DNA from: Rutidosis leptorrhynchoides
Lineage: Eukaryota > Streptophyta > Magnoliopsida > Asterales > Asteraceae
Assembly: GCF_046630445.1 (NCBI RefSeq)
Contig: NC_092336.1
Coordinates: 504,261,001 to 504,325,000, forward strand
Reading direction: 5' to 3'
DNA length: 64,000 nucleotides
Positions 26,254 through 38,617 of the stretch are shown piece by piece. The position numbers and the translations under genes are program-made. The notes under the pieces are model-generated. The model was not told the DNA's origin. It worked only from the letters and a program-made list of their open reading frames with translations, and did no database searches. Numbering within the stretch: position 1 is the stretch's first letter; the number at the start of each line of letters is the position of its first letter.

Positions 26254-27211
26254 ATGAAGATGAGAAATAGACACGACACCAATGACGGAGGCCCGAGCGA
26301 GGACTCCGAATTCACGGCCAACGTTGAGGCCATCTTTAAACAGCAAAAAGTGAAATTTCTTGAGGATGTCTGAAAGGTTTTCCAAGAGTCGGTTGATAGG
26401 CAAGTAACTGAGTTAATAAATGAGCGGATGAATGCCGCGATCGAAGAGGCACTCGAGGCTCGAAACATTTATCCACGTGGTGAAGGAGGTGATGGTAATG
26501 GTGGACATGGGAAGCGAGACTTCCATTATAAGAACTTCAAGGATGCTCAACCTCCTATGTTCAATGGGGTGAGGGATCCGTTGAAAAGTACGTGTTGGAT
26601 CTCCGACATCGAGGGGGCCTTCCGTACCGCGGAATGTCCTCCCGAGAAGAAGACAAGGTATGGTTCTAGCATGTTGCGTGAAGAGGCAAAGTTGTGGTGG
26701 GATGATAAAATTCAATTGTATGGGGAAGAGCAATGTATGAGCTTGTCGTGGGAAAAGTTTAAAAGGGAATTCTTCAAAGAATATCGAACTCCTACCGACC
26801 TTAATAGAATCCGGGACGAGTTGCACAATTTGCAACAAGGTTCTATGGACTTGGTTACTCTCAGGTCTACCTTCTTGGCAAAGACTCGTTTTTGTCTGGA
26901 GTATGTTGGTGATGATCAAAAGTTGATGCAAGATTTCTATCGTACCATGAGCGATGAGTTGAAGAGTAAGATTAGACGGGGAATGGCTAAGTCCGTTGAT
27001 GAGTTATTTGAATTGGCCCGGGGTTTCGAACCGGAGGTTCCAAAAAGAAGTGATTTCTCTTTTTCTAAGAGGAAATTTGAAGATTCGAGTCATTCAAACT
27101 TTTCAAGCAAGAAAAACAAGAAGGGTTCCGAAAGTGTTAATAGTGTGAAGAAGGGTGGTTCCGGAAGTTTTTTCCCTACTTGCTATAATTGTGGGCAAAA
27201 GGGTCACATCT
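26254..27211 (+). pseudogene. Gypsy gag, stop codon and insertion
   Basis: The frame starts at ATG 26254 (MKMRNRHDTNDGG). A TGA at 26371-26373 interrupts it where the sequence context suggests a tryptophan codon. It then stays open to 27211. The central part is a retrotransposon gag domain (FHYKNFKDAQPPMFNG through FLEYVGDD-like helices), followed by a basic Lys/Ser-rich linker and the first half of a zinc knuckle, CYNCGQKGHI, cut off by the LTR starting at 27212. About 319 codons remain. Confidence 0.88.
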
Positions 27212-29602
27212 TGTAACATCCCGCATTTTTCCGTTAAATTATTTTAACGCCCGTCTTTTTATTTTATATAATACTCTTCGTATCTTGATTCGTATCTTCC
27301 GTTACTTAGCGTTTCTAATATTCACGTTGTTTAATTTTAACATCTCTCGTTTACTCTAGCGTATTTAAAATATTTCGTTCGGCCAATTCCCGCACCCGAC
27401 TACAAACTTGAGGGACTAATCGTTACTAGTGGCCAAAGTGGTGACTAGGTCAATTAGTCAACCACTTCACCACCACTCATTCATTCACTATCTCTTTCTC
27501 TCTTCCTCCTACTTCCACTTTTTACTCTCAACTTCCAAATCCATTCAATCATCATCTAAATTCGATCTAGGAAGCTCACAACAAATTCGATTACATATTT
27601 GGAATCCTCTCTTCACCCTCTACAACTTGATACCAACTTCATCTCATTTGGGTAACTTTCTAAAAACTCTAGATTTCATGTTCTTCATGTACTTGACTTA
27701 AAAGTGTGTTAATTAGTGTCTAACATGAATATGCGTTTGGTTTGTTCGATTTTGTTGTTTTGAGTAACTAGCATGAACTCTTGAAATGAGTTAGTTTAAT
27801 CCTTGATTTTAGTTGATTAAATGTTGTTAGATGTTAAACCTCATGTATTAAATGTGTTACTAGCATCATTTGCTTCGTTTTGGTATGTTGGTTGACTTAG
27901 AAAAACTTCATAAACAAAGTAGATGAATTCATGATTCTTGATTAGGGTTTGATGAACTTTTAAATGAACTTTTGGTGCTTTGAGTGCTATGAAATGTTGT
28001 TGGTAAGTGTTTAGTTGTATTGTATGTTTAACTACCTTCGGAACGTCATGTCATATGTGTAAATTGGTTTCCCGAATCATGAAATGCATTTTAAGAACTT
28101 GAAACTTTAAAGATAAAATTTTAACAATCATTCGACAAGGTTTTTGTTGTTTTAAATGACGAACTTGATTGATAAAAAGTGTTTAGTTGTATTCCTTGTC
28201 AAAATACCTTTCCAACGATATAAGATACATGTTCTAAGTGTTTTTGGTTCACAAATTGTGTTTGTTTGAGTTTTGGTTCGTGCACTTGTGTGTTTTCAGC
28301 AAACAGGGTCTGGTACTAATCTGGACGCCGTCCAAACTCTTGGACACCGTCCAGCCCTTCACAGTTGGACGCCGTCCAGTGAATCTGGACGCCGTCTAAA
28401 TGAACTGCCAGATTCTGCTTTGCTTGGTCATTTTTCGTTTAATTCCAACTATGCTACGCACCTCCAATTAACATGTAACTTGTTCTAACATACTCATATA
28501 TGATTATAAAACTCAGAAAAATTGTCCGAGACCCGACCCGAACGTGTTGACTTTTTCGTTGACTTTGACTTGACCAAAGTTGACTTTCATTCAAACTTAA
28601 CCAAATATTTATGCAATTGTTATAACATGCTTTTATACTTGTATCTTGCATGAAACTTGATAGTTTGACTCACATGCTATATTAATCGAGTCGTAACGAG
28701 CCATAGGACTAATTGAACACTTTAACCGACCGTGTTTACCGATATTGATACAACCTTTTGTTTAGGTCGAGACTAGCATTCTTTCTTGCACACGTTTACT
28801 TTGTAAAGTACATTTACCTTCGTGCACTCAAGGTAAGATCATAGTCCCACTTTTACTCTTTTAAACTTACATTTGGGATGAGAAAACATAAACGTTTCGT
28901 TTTACAAAGTGAACACAAGTACGAAAACAAAAATTCTACGTACGAGTTAGAACAAAAATCCTAAATTCGATTATCATTAGTTACACTTGCCTGGTGTAAG
29001 CGAGAACTTATGTTGTATGGCCATATGGGTTTGACAAACTCTCATTCGGACGGTTCGCTACCGTTACTCGAAAGAAATATATTTTTGAGAAATAGTATAG
29101 GTTCTAACACTATGTGTATGGGGTTCGTGGAAAGTTAAGCATTGATAATTGGGTGCTCGTGATAACAATTTTTAGAATGGTTTACTATTATTTCAACGTT
29201 ATAAATCTCATGGTTCATTTGTACTTATTCATTTACTTACTTACTTAAACCTATGATTTCACCAACGTTTTCGTTGACAGATTTTCTATGTTTTTCTCAG
29301 GTCTTTGAACGCTATGTGTTACATGCTTCCGCACTCTATTTTGATACTTGCTTGGATGTCGAGTATACTTGCATACATGGAGCGTCTTTTGACTTTACTT
29401 AAATCGTGTCGCATAAGTTTCATTTGTACTTAAAAACATTGTATCGTATTAGTCGTTGAACTACTTTGTTAACTTTGAAACATCTTTACATATGAAATGA
29501 ATGCGACATATTTTGGTCAAACGTTGTTTTAAAGACTTATGACCACGTAACGGGACCTAAGTAGACGGCGCCGTCAAATGTCGATTTTGTCGGTTCGCTA
29601 CA
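27212..29602 (+). repeat. 5' LTR of the second gypsy element (2391 bp)
   Basis: TGTAACATCCCG at the start and GGTTCGCTACA at the end. A TC-rich leader-like stretch lies near 27490-27530. Four palindromic GGACGCCGTCC units lie at 28320-28400. Two stem-loops lie in the U5 part: TTACAC/GTGTAA (28981-28999) and ACGGT-TCGCT-ACCGT (29050-29064). No gene. Confidence 0.8.
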
Positions 29603-29604
29603 GA

Positions 29605-29616
29605 TGGTATGAGAGC
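29605..29616 (+). other. Primer-binding site, one mismatch
   Basis: TGGTATGAGAGC instead of TGGTATCAGAGC, two bases after the LTR. Confidence 0.75.
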
Positions 29617-30025
29617 GTTGGTTGTAGGGATTTAGAGTTCATTGGTGTCAACCCCGAGTCGTAGGATACATTAGTGAGTCTAGACTACAACCGGCATATA
29701 GACTTGAAGTAGGACTTACTTGACTACTTGTGCATTTATACTCAAATTCTTTTGTTCATATCTAACTCTTATTCCATCTTAATATCACGTTCTTGATTTG
29801 ATTGACACGCCATCTTGACTCTATGAGGTAATGTTAAATGCACATGTGAATTAGGATAATATAATTGCCGAGATTATATTATGGTGATTCATGTGGACAT
29901 TCCGACATTACGACATAGAGAATCGAGGGCGGATCAAGGAAAATTTTCTCTCTATCTTTATTCCATATCACGATTAGTATTATTGAGAATACTAATCAAC
30001 GATATTCTTGCATTTTCAAGGAATA

Positions 30026-30324
30026 ATGGCTCACCAAGGTCAACACAACACTCCTCCCGAAACTCTCGAACGAGCTCTTCAATGAATGATAGCCACCGCT
30101 GTGGATACGGCCATGGTCGGTCACTCCTCCAACAACAATAACAACAACACTAACCATGGAGCCAATAATTCTAACGAGGGGTGCTCCTACAAGAACTTCA
30201 TGGGGTGCAAACCTCCCACTTTCGATGGAACCGGGGGACCGGTTGCTCTCACCCGATGGTTTGAACAAACGGAAGTCGTTTTTGTCATAAGCGGTTGTCG
30301 GGATAAAGATAAGGTCAAGTTTTC
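30026..30324 (+). pseudogene. Gypsy gag N-terminal part, stop codon and insertion
   Basis: ATG at 30026 (MAHQGQHNTPPETLERALQ), in-frame TGA at 30083-30085, then open: an Asn-rich stretch followed by the start of a retrotransposon gag domain (CSYKNFMGCKPPTFDG, TGGPVALTRWFEQTE). It is cut after KVKF by the LTR that begins at 30325; codons beyond that belong to the LTR. Confidence 0.88.
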
Positions 30325-31522
30325 TATAATGACCCGTCCTAATCCATCTGGACGAATACATTACATTTGGTTACATCGCGAGGTACTTGACCTCTATATG
30401 ATACATTTTACAATCATTGCATTCATTTTTAAAAGACAAACTTTGATTTCATCGAAAGTTGACAGGCATGCATACCATTTCATAATATATCCAACTATAA
30501 TTGACTTAATAATAATTTTGATGAACTCAACGACTCGAATGCAACGTCTTTTGAAATATGTCATGAATGACTCCAAGTAATATATCTAAAATGAGCAAAT
30601 GCACAGCGAAAGATTTCTTTCATACCTGAGAATAAACATGCTTTCAAGTGTCAACCAAAAGGTTGGTGAGTTCATTAGTTTATCATAAACAATCATTTTT
30701 ATTATTTTAATAGACCACACGATTTCCTTTATTCAAAAATCATACACTCGCAAATGTTTAAAAATCATTCATATGGATTGAGCACCTGGTAACCGACCTT
30801 AACAAGATGCATATAGAATATCCCCATCATTCCGAGACTCCCTTAGGATATGATAAATTCGAAGTACTAAAGCATCTGGTACTTTGGATGGGGCTTGTTG
30901 GGCCTAATAGATATATCTTAGGATTCGCGTCAATTAGGGTGTCTGTTCCCTAATTCTTAGATTACCAGACTAAAAAGGGGCATATTCGGTTTAACAATCC
31001 AGCCATAGAATGTAGTTTTAAGTACTTGTGTCTATTTCGTCAAACATTTATAAAGCAGCGCATGTATTCTCAGTCCCAAAAATATATATTGCAAAAGCAT
31101 TTAAAAAGGTAGCAAATGAAACTCACCATACTGTATTTTGTAGTAAAAATACATATGACGTCATTGAACAAGTGTAGGGTTGATCTCGAATTCACGAACC
31201 TATATTATTCATATATTTATTAAAACATATACTTGTAATCGAACAAGTTTAGATATTATTATTAATGATATAATTGTCATATTTAATAATTTATAGGTTT
31301 CATTTATAATTTAGTTAAATATATCTATTTTATATACTTTAGATAGATAATTAGTAAAAATATTAATATAGTTATGTTACATGTATCAAATGTAGTTATT
31401 TATATATAAAAATATTTGTTTGTTATTATAATAATAATAATAATATAGTAATGATAGTAATAATAATATTAATAATTTTATTTAATTTGTAACTTAATCG
31501 TTTTTATAATAATATTTGTATC

Positions 31523-31638
<116 letters not shown>

Positions 31639-31887
31639 TGTTAATAAAAACAAAAATAATGATAAAAATAATAATAATAATGATAAAAATTAATAATAAT
31701 AACGTTAATAAGAATTTTTACTAAAAATGACAATTTTAACAATCATGATAATATTTATATTCCTAATAATGATAATATTGATAATGATAATACTAATACT
31801 TATTTTACTCATAATAGGAATGATATTAATATAATTTATATTAATGATAATAATAATAATAAATAATAATAAGTAATTTAACATAAT

Positions 31888-31912
31888 AATAGTAATAATA
31901 ATAATAATAATG

Positions 31913-32001
<89 letters not shown>
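31888..32001. repeat. (TAA)n microsatellite next to the tRNA-like module
   Basis: On the minus strand this ATT tract begins about 40 bases after the tRNA-like module at 32045. Poly-Ile frames across it are artefacts. Confidence 0.9.
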
Positions 32002-32005
<4 letters not shown>

Positions 32006-32044
32006 AATAAGTAAACTACCTCAAAGAAGTAGTCCTTAAAAAAA

Positions 32045-32109
32045 TGCCCAAGTCCGGGTTTGAACCCGCGACGTTCCGCTAACCCGAAAACATCCTTAAC
32101 CATTATCCT
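32045..32109 (-). other. tRNA-like module with Pol III box B, in LTR A
   Basis: The minus strand contains ATGGTTAAGGATG and, at tRNA-like spacing, GGGTTCAAACCC (32056-32067), then a T run just after GGGCA. The T arm loop is one base short of a real tRNA, so this is a tRNA-derived or SINE-like remnant, not a tRNA gene. Confidence 0.5.
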
Positions 32110-32145
32110 TCTTCTTATTTTTCAAAAAAAAAAAAAAAAAAAAAA

Positions 32146-32213
32146 TTCCCGAGCTAAGGCTCGAATCTAGGACCTCTCGTTTACTAACAGAACCTCTAAC
32201 CATCTGGCTGCCT
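32146..32213 (-). other. Second tRNA-like module in LTR A
   Basis: Minus strand: CAGCCAGATGG (box-A-like, 32200-32210) and GATTCGAGCC (box-B-like, 32158-32167), followed by about 20 T, a strong Pol III stop. Confidence 0.5.
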
Positions 32214-34350
32214 TTTACAAATATGTTTCAATTTGACCCTAAATTAATTTAACCATCATTTACAGTCATCATCAATCGTTGGTATAACAACAACATCATC
32301 ATCATCATCATCATAAACTTATATCATTATCATCATCATACGCGTTTTTGTAACAGCATACTCATAATCATCGTTATCATTCAAATATCATCATCGTTAA
32401 TATTATATTAACATCATCATCGCTACATCTTAACATCATCATTTCAATCACGATCTTAATCGTTCATCATAACGTCCCATGAACACAACCGAATTATGAC
32501 AATCAATATATAAATTTCGGCCAGCTAACTGCCCAGAAGGATCTCGGCCCAACAACCGTTACTCCAGCCTAATAATTAATTTCTTTTGCCCATGATTTTA
32601 AGAACAAACAGAAGCCCAAGTAAAAAAATATACGGTATTCCTTGTTTCCTAAATTTGTATCGATCTTACATGACAGCCATTATCATACCTCATAAAATCA
32701 CGTTTTCATCAACTAATTATTTTAATCATACACCATATCAAATCCTAACGTCCATCAATTATCATTGTGATTGAATCAATTTCAAACCTTATATTAAAAG
32801 TCAAAAGTTGTAAACCAACATGGGCCACACGACATTTAGGCAATTAGTTTGTCTGCCACAAAACTATAATGAATCATTGTACCATTTATATTCATTGTAC
32901 CGAAAAAATAATAATGGATAAATGGAGGTTTGTTGGTTTATAATACAAATAGGAATAAATATAGAATTTAGCGAGTGGTAGTAAGTATGAGTGAGTTGGA
33001 AATGTGACCAGTAACCACAAGTAATAGCATAGCCATAGCAGCAGCATCAACGTACAGTAGCAACTGAAGTTAATACAAGCATCTGCAGTTAGTTTCATGG
33101 TGTTTTATCGAAGAAAATGATGATGGTGCATAACTGAAACAGTCGCCGATTTTTGTGGTGTTCGTGTGGTGTAGATTTCAAGGTGGTCGTACATGGTTGA
33201 AGATGGTTGATGGTTGTTCTAGGGTGGTGGTTTTTGCTAATGAAAGGTGATGGTGTTGGTAACTTGGTTCCTGAATCGAAACAAAATATAGTTTGCAACC
33301 GGGTGTGATTGATTGAAGCTGTATGCATGCATATATATAGAAAGAGATAATGAAAATGATGGTTGGCGGTTTAGGTGACGATGAGTTGTTCATGGTGGTT
33401 AGGATGGTCGTGAGTGACAGTTGGTTGAGATGAGGATGGAGGAGGGTGGAATGGTGGATGAAACTTATTCATTCTATAAGTGTATATATGTATATGTTAT
33501 ATATATCTAAATAGATTGAAGATAGATGGTGGAAATTACAGTACCATAATTAACTCTCGGGTGTATATATATCTATTTATGTTTATATGCCCATGTTTTA
33601 TATATAATGGTAGTAGAGATGAAAAACACCAAACACAGTAATATTTATTCAGTAATGATTCAACTAATAATTCACTACTTTGTCTCTCAATTCAATCACG
33701 GGTACAAGGACAGAAATATATATATTATATATATACTCTGTAAAGTTTAATTATGGGAAAGCAACCTAAATTTTAATTCAATTCAATCAATTAGGAATAG
33801 AGTAGCAGCCATTGTTTTGTAATTATATTACCGACAGTTTTTCACGGACTGGGTTTCGTACTCCGTTGATAATTAGTGGCGGATAAAAGTCTTTCAGAAA
33901 AATCCCATATTTTTAAATTAAATAGTTTTGTTTATTTTGGTCATTATGGTATAAAATTCAATTATTAATTTAATAAATAAAAATTACATCAACTGTCACT
34001 CTCATTTATGGGTGAAATATAAAAAGTGTTAAAATTTAATAACTAGATCCTAACTACATTTTTTTAGTAAGCCTAAAATTTATAGAATTCATTTTCGTAT
34101 CACCGTTTATTTTAAAAATTACATAAGTTTGAATTTAACTTGCTTAATATCAATCGAATGACGTTTGTGTGTTATCGTCGATTACAAAATAAATTCGAAA
34201 CTATAAATATGTATTCAATATACTTCCTTTATATATATATATATAGATATGTTTTGAATAATAATTATCATAATATTATATTTTTATTTTATTTTACATA
34301 ATTAAATTTTAATAACAACAATATATTATATTTTAGATTATATTTCTAGT

Positions 34351-34397
<47 letters not shown>

Positions 34398-34918
34398 TAT
34401 CTATTTACAATTAATTGTTCGTGAATCGTCGAGAACAGTCGAAGGTTAAATGAATATATGAATCAGTTCAAAATTGTTGAGACTTCAACATTACAGACTT
34501 TGCTTATCGTGTCGGAAACATTTAAAGATTAAGTTTAAATTTGATCGGAAATTTTCGGGTCGTCACAGTACCTACCCGTTAAAGAAATTTCGTCCCGAAA
34601 TTTGATTAGGATGGTCATGGTTGACAATAAGTATGTTTTCATGACTCATACAAGCTGAAAATTAGAGTTCTATCATTAACGAGTAATATGGATAAAACAA
34701 TTTGCTTAAGTGAAGCGTACAAGTGAAGTTATCACAAATGAGTGAAATGAGTAAGTGTAGATTCGTCATATCTTTTGACGTAGATAGGATTGAATTCCAG
34801 AGTTCACGGGATTTGGAGAAAATCTTCGTAATAAGATTTTATTTCTTCGATAATCAAGAAATTTAGGATCTGCTTTAAATGCGATCATCTGTTTTGATTG
34901 CTCTGTCGGATATGTCAC

Positions 34919-34925
34919 TATAAAT
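34919..34925 (+). promoter_or_regulatory. Antisense TATA box, composite region 1
   Basis: CACTATAAATCC, 76 bases before the ATG at 35001; conserved at 40807 and 55378. Confidence 0.5.
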
Positions 34926-35000
34926 CCACCTCCTTCGTTTCCTTACAACTCACACCTTCTATTCCTTCTCTTCAATTCATATTTTAATGTATTCATCAAT

Positions 35001-35174
35001 ATGCTTCATCCAGTTCTACTTCATGATGTATTCCCCACCTTCATACCTGTCATTCATTTTTTTCATCTACCGTCGGAAGAATCTATTTACTTCTACTATA
35101 CTTTTGGGTTTCTAGTGTTTCTAGTTCTCCTGTGTCTTTACATTGCCATATGCATCGATATCTACGGGTTATAA
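35001..35174 (+). CDS. Antisense 57-aa two-membrane-segment microprotein, copy 1
   Basis: Begins MLHPVLLHDVF and ends IDIYGL with TAA. Two hydrophobic stretches (about residues 8-22 and 35-51) flank a short polar segment LPSEESIYFY. The same frame is present at 40882-41055 and 55460-55633, each exactly 174 bases with no indel or stop, and each with TATAAAT 75-82 bases upstream. It runs antisense to the retroelement, close to its 3' LTR. Some plant Tat-lineage gypsy elements are known to carry antisense frames near the 3' end. I recognise no family; function unknown. Chance conservation is possible because copies 1 and 3 are closely related. Confidence 0.45.
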   Translation: MLHPVLLHDVFPTFIPVIHFFHLPSEESIYFYYTFGFLVFLVLLCLYIAICIDIYGL

Positions 35175-35807
35175 TTTCCAGGTTGTTGTTGGGCTTTATA
35201 TCTTCCCTTATATTTCAAAGTTCCTGCTTCTGTCTTCTATAATCATTGTCATCCACAGTTAATTCTCTCTTTTATTTGCTGCGATTTATACTCCAAATTT
35301 TGTTTGGAGCTTTGTCCTTTCGTTTCTTCTTCTTGTGATTAAGCACTGCTTGTAATGGTCCAAAATTCGCAGATTTAAACTTCGGAATGAGCATTGTTAA
35401 TGTTCTAAGAAAGAAATGGTAATGGCAAAATCTTGATTTATCAAATTTCCAGAATACCTCAGAAAAGACCGAATCATCAAGAAATATATTTTCTTTATAT
35501 GTTTAGAGTTTAAGTAGAATTCAAGAGTCGTGTAACATGGCTCATGATAACTTTATGATCTGTGAATCATCACGTTCCATTTAGAAACTCAGCATGAATT
35601 ACTGTAATATAATCACATTGATCAAGTGTCATTATATTATACTAACTCATGCTTCAGCTCCCAACACTACTTCAAAAATATTCCTATTTTAGACTCGAAT
35701 GTTTCAGAATTTAGAAACTAAAATAGTTTCTTTTATGATGTAATACAGATAGCGCGAAGAGGTAAATAATTTCAGATGAGAATAGTTATGAATATATCTT
35801 CAGAAAT

Positions 35808-35939
35808 ATGGAGGATATTTATAATGAAAGATACGATGATATCTTAGAATATCTAAGGTCAGAGGATGATGAAGAATATTGTCCTCAAGGGTTTAGAGTA
35901 AGGAGCAATGTATTCACTAAAGACTTCAGCAGGCATTGA
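35808..35939 (+). CDS. Antisense 43-codon frame, copy 1 (doubtful)
   Basis: MEDIYNERYDDILEYLRSED to a stop after FSRH. The same length and stop occur at 41592-41723 and 56268-56399. The N-terminal part overlaps a stem-loop (ATATCTTC to GAGGATAT, 35793-35817), so conservation may reflect DNA/RNA structure instead of protein. It may be a downstream exon of the 57-codon gene; no splice sites were identified. Confidence 0.25.
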   Translation: MEDIYNERYDDILEYLRSEDDEEYCPQGFRVRSNVFTKDFSRH

Positions 35940-38540
35940 ATCATTTGGATTCTTTGAAGGCAGGTTAGCCTTTGTGATTTGTCCACAGCCTCCTTCATAC
36001 TTTGTTCAATCCGTTTTCCAGTTCCAAAACTTCTCTGAGCTTTGCCAATACAATATTCTTTATCATCAAACTTTTTACTGTTAAAGTCGTTTATAGTTTT
36101 TGCTGCTTCATCAGCATTTTGAGAACTAGTTCGCAGTTCAAGGTGTTTTTCAGAAACTTCACATTCGAGGTATGTAAGTCTTAGAGGTAGACGTTATATG
36201 TATATGTAATTGTTGATGTAGACATGTTGCGAGATTTCAAAATACTGATTGCTGATTCTCAATAATTTGTATGGCAATTCTTGTTATAGGGTACGGATGA
36301 GTAAATGATGGGGTTTTGATAAATATAATGATTTTTTGGAAAAATCAAAGATTAGTGGAGTTGTTGGTAAGTTTATTGCTAATATGGTGGAACATAAACG
36401 GTTCTCCGATAACAATAGCGAAAGGGTAATGTATATATCGAGGTTATAATAAGATGTTTCAACTGAAAAGTCGGAGTTGACTTGCTGGAGCTGTGACAAA
36501 ACTGGCTACTTTGAAAAGGAATCGCAAAGTTATTTTTGCTAATAAATGCCAAAGAATCTGACACGAACACGTGTTTAAACTTTTACTTTGGTTTCAAGAG
36601 TTTTTCAGGTACATAACTGTGGGTAACATGTGGTTGGATCATCATCTCGATTGTTCATTATTTGAAGTGTCTTTAGGAATTTCAAAGGGTTTAAACACAG
36701 TTTGTAATCATACGATGTTCTAGGAGTTTGAATGATACAAGTATTTTATGAATGGAAATGTTGTTCTATCACAGTTTTGAAGTCAAAGTTGTGAAGACCC
36801 GTCCTAATCCATTCGGATGAATTCCATATCGATTATAAACGATTCACAACAGTTGATTACATCGCGAGGTACTTGACCTCTATATGATACATTTTACAAA
36901 CATTGCATTCGTTTTTGAAAAGATAATCTTTCATTGAATTGAAAGTTAATAGGCATGCATACCATTTCATAATATATCTAACTATAATTGAATTAACAAT
37001 AATCTTGATGAACTCGACGACTCGAATGCAACGTCTTTTGAAATATGCCCGGAATGACTCCAAGTAATATCTATAAAATGAGCAAATGCACAGCGGAAGG
37101 TTTTTTTCGTACATGAGAATAAAGATGCTTTCAAGTGTCAACCAAAAGGTTGGTGAGTTCATTAGTTTAACATAAATAATCATTTCATAATTTTAATAGA
37201 CCACAAGATTTAATATTTCCATTTCTCATAAACATACGTCCCATGCATAGAGACAAAAATATCATTCATATGGATTGAACACCTGGTAACCGACATTAAC
37301 AATATGTATAATAGAATATCCTCATCATTCCGGGATCCTCCTTCGGACATGATATAAATTTCGAAGTACTAAAGCATCCGGTACTTTGGATGGGGCTTGT
37401 TAGGCCCAATAGATCTTTCTTTAGGATTCGCGTCAATTAGGTTGTCTGTTCCCTAATTCTTAGATTACCAGACTAAAAAGGGGCATATTCAGTTTCGATC
37501 ATTCAACCATAGAACGTAATTTCGATTACTTGTGTCTATTTCGTAAAACAGTTATAAAAGCAGCGCATGTATTCTCAGTCCCAAAATATATATTGCGAAA
37601 GCATTTAAAAAGGGATTAATGAAATTCACCTATTGTATTTTGTAGTAAAAATACATATGGCTATATTGAACAACTGAACAAAGCAGGGTTGGCCTCGGGT
37701 TCACGAACCTATATTATTTGTATATATTAAAACGTATAATCGAAATTGAACAAATTCCTATATTATAACTTATGTTATATACTATGTATAATTAATTTGT
37801 ATATACAACAAGATTAGTGTTTAGATAATTATATTACTATATATATTCAGTTAGTTTTATATTAAAAATACTTGATTTGATATATATGAATATTCGTATA
37901 AAATTCGTTAATAGAATTAATACATACTTTTATGTATTATTACCTATAAATATATTTTTATATACATAACATTTATTTAGTAAAATCATATTAATAAAGG
38001 TAAGTAAAAGTTGTAGTTGATAATTATAATAATATTAAAAATAACAATACTGATAACAATAATAATTATGGTAATTTTACTGTTAATAATAGTTAGGATA
38101 ATAGTTTTAATAGTAATAATAACGATTCTCGTAATATTGATATTAATACTTATAATAACCTGATAACACTAATAATAATGATAATATTAATAATACATAA
38201 TAATAATACTCGTACTTATAGATTGATGTAAATGATAATGTTTATGAAAATAATAATAGTAAGATTAATAATACTTCTAATTAACAATAATGATAATATT
38301 AATAATAATATTTTTAAGAATGATAATTATGTTAATAATAATAATAATACTAATAATGATAATGCTAATAATATTAGTAATAGTATCAATTATATTACTA
38401 GTCTTAATATATATAATAATAATTACTAATAATAACAATAACAATAATAATGACATTAGCAATAACAACAATAATAATAATAATAATAAAAGTAAAAGAA
38501 AATAATAAGGTTACCCTTTTAAAATTCGCTCTAAAAAGAA

Positions 38541-38617
38541 ACTGCCCACAACCAGGCTCGAACCCAAGACCTCTCGAACATCCGAACAACACCTTAACCA
38601 GTTGGGCTGAGCACGTT
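38541..38617 (-). other. tRNA-like module in LTR B
   Basis: Minus strand: CAGCCCAACTGG (box A, 38598-38609) and GGTTCGAGCC (box B, 38555-38564), 45 bases apart as in tRNAs, ending TGTGGGCAG and followed by TTTTT. The T stem pairs poorly, so it is not a functional tRNA gene. On the same strand an ATT-rich tract follows. Confidence 0.55.

Larger units (their letters stand above)
23791..27211 (+). mobile_element. Ty3/gypsy element, 5' part (LTR and gag), interrupted at 27212
   Basis: 5' LTR (left edge uncertain) ending GGGTCGTTACA at 25881, primer site at 25884, gag from 26254. The gag zinc knuckle is cut by the LTR that starts at 27212, so pol and the 3' LTR are displaced far to the right or lost. 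Confidence 0.75.
27212..30324 (+). mobile_element. Second Ty3/gypsy element, 5' part, nested in the first
   Basis: 5' LTR 27212-29602, primer site 29605, gag from 30026, cut at 30325 by the minus-strand composite. The host sequence before it is CATCT (27207-27211); the matching copy on the far side is not in the window. Confidence 0.85.
34568..36789 (-). other. Composite internal region 1, 3' part (non-coding in sense)
   Basis: Begins with the polypurine tract (minus AACGGGTAGGTAC, 34568-34580). No RT or integrase remains. On the plus strand it holds the antisense mini-gene (34919-35174) and a 43-codon frame (35808-35939). It is cut at 36789 by the nested element after target site AAAGT (36785-36789), and continues at 48495. 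Confidence 0.8.

Noticed and set aside
31705..32103. Poly-isoleucine frames over the ATT tracts (also 52001-52393, 38277-38592, 46339-46657)
   Set aside because: Translation of microsatellite and AT-rich DNA; no start context or conserved product.
32045..32213. Possible tRNA genes
   Set aside because: Box motifs are present but the T loop is short or the T stem pairs badly, and the acceptor ends do not pair; kept as tRNA-like remnants only.
33095..33393. Minus-strand frames of 71-77 codons in LTR A, repeated in LTR D
   Set aside because: Same lengths only because the LTRs are recent copies; no domain and no independent divergent copy to support coding.
36857..37183. 108-codon minus-strand frame, repeated at 44920-45246
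   Set aside because: It lies in the sense strand of the LTR U5 and is similar in both LTRs simply because the LTRs are near-identical. The matching parts of LTRs A, D and the plus-strand LTR are broken.
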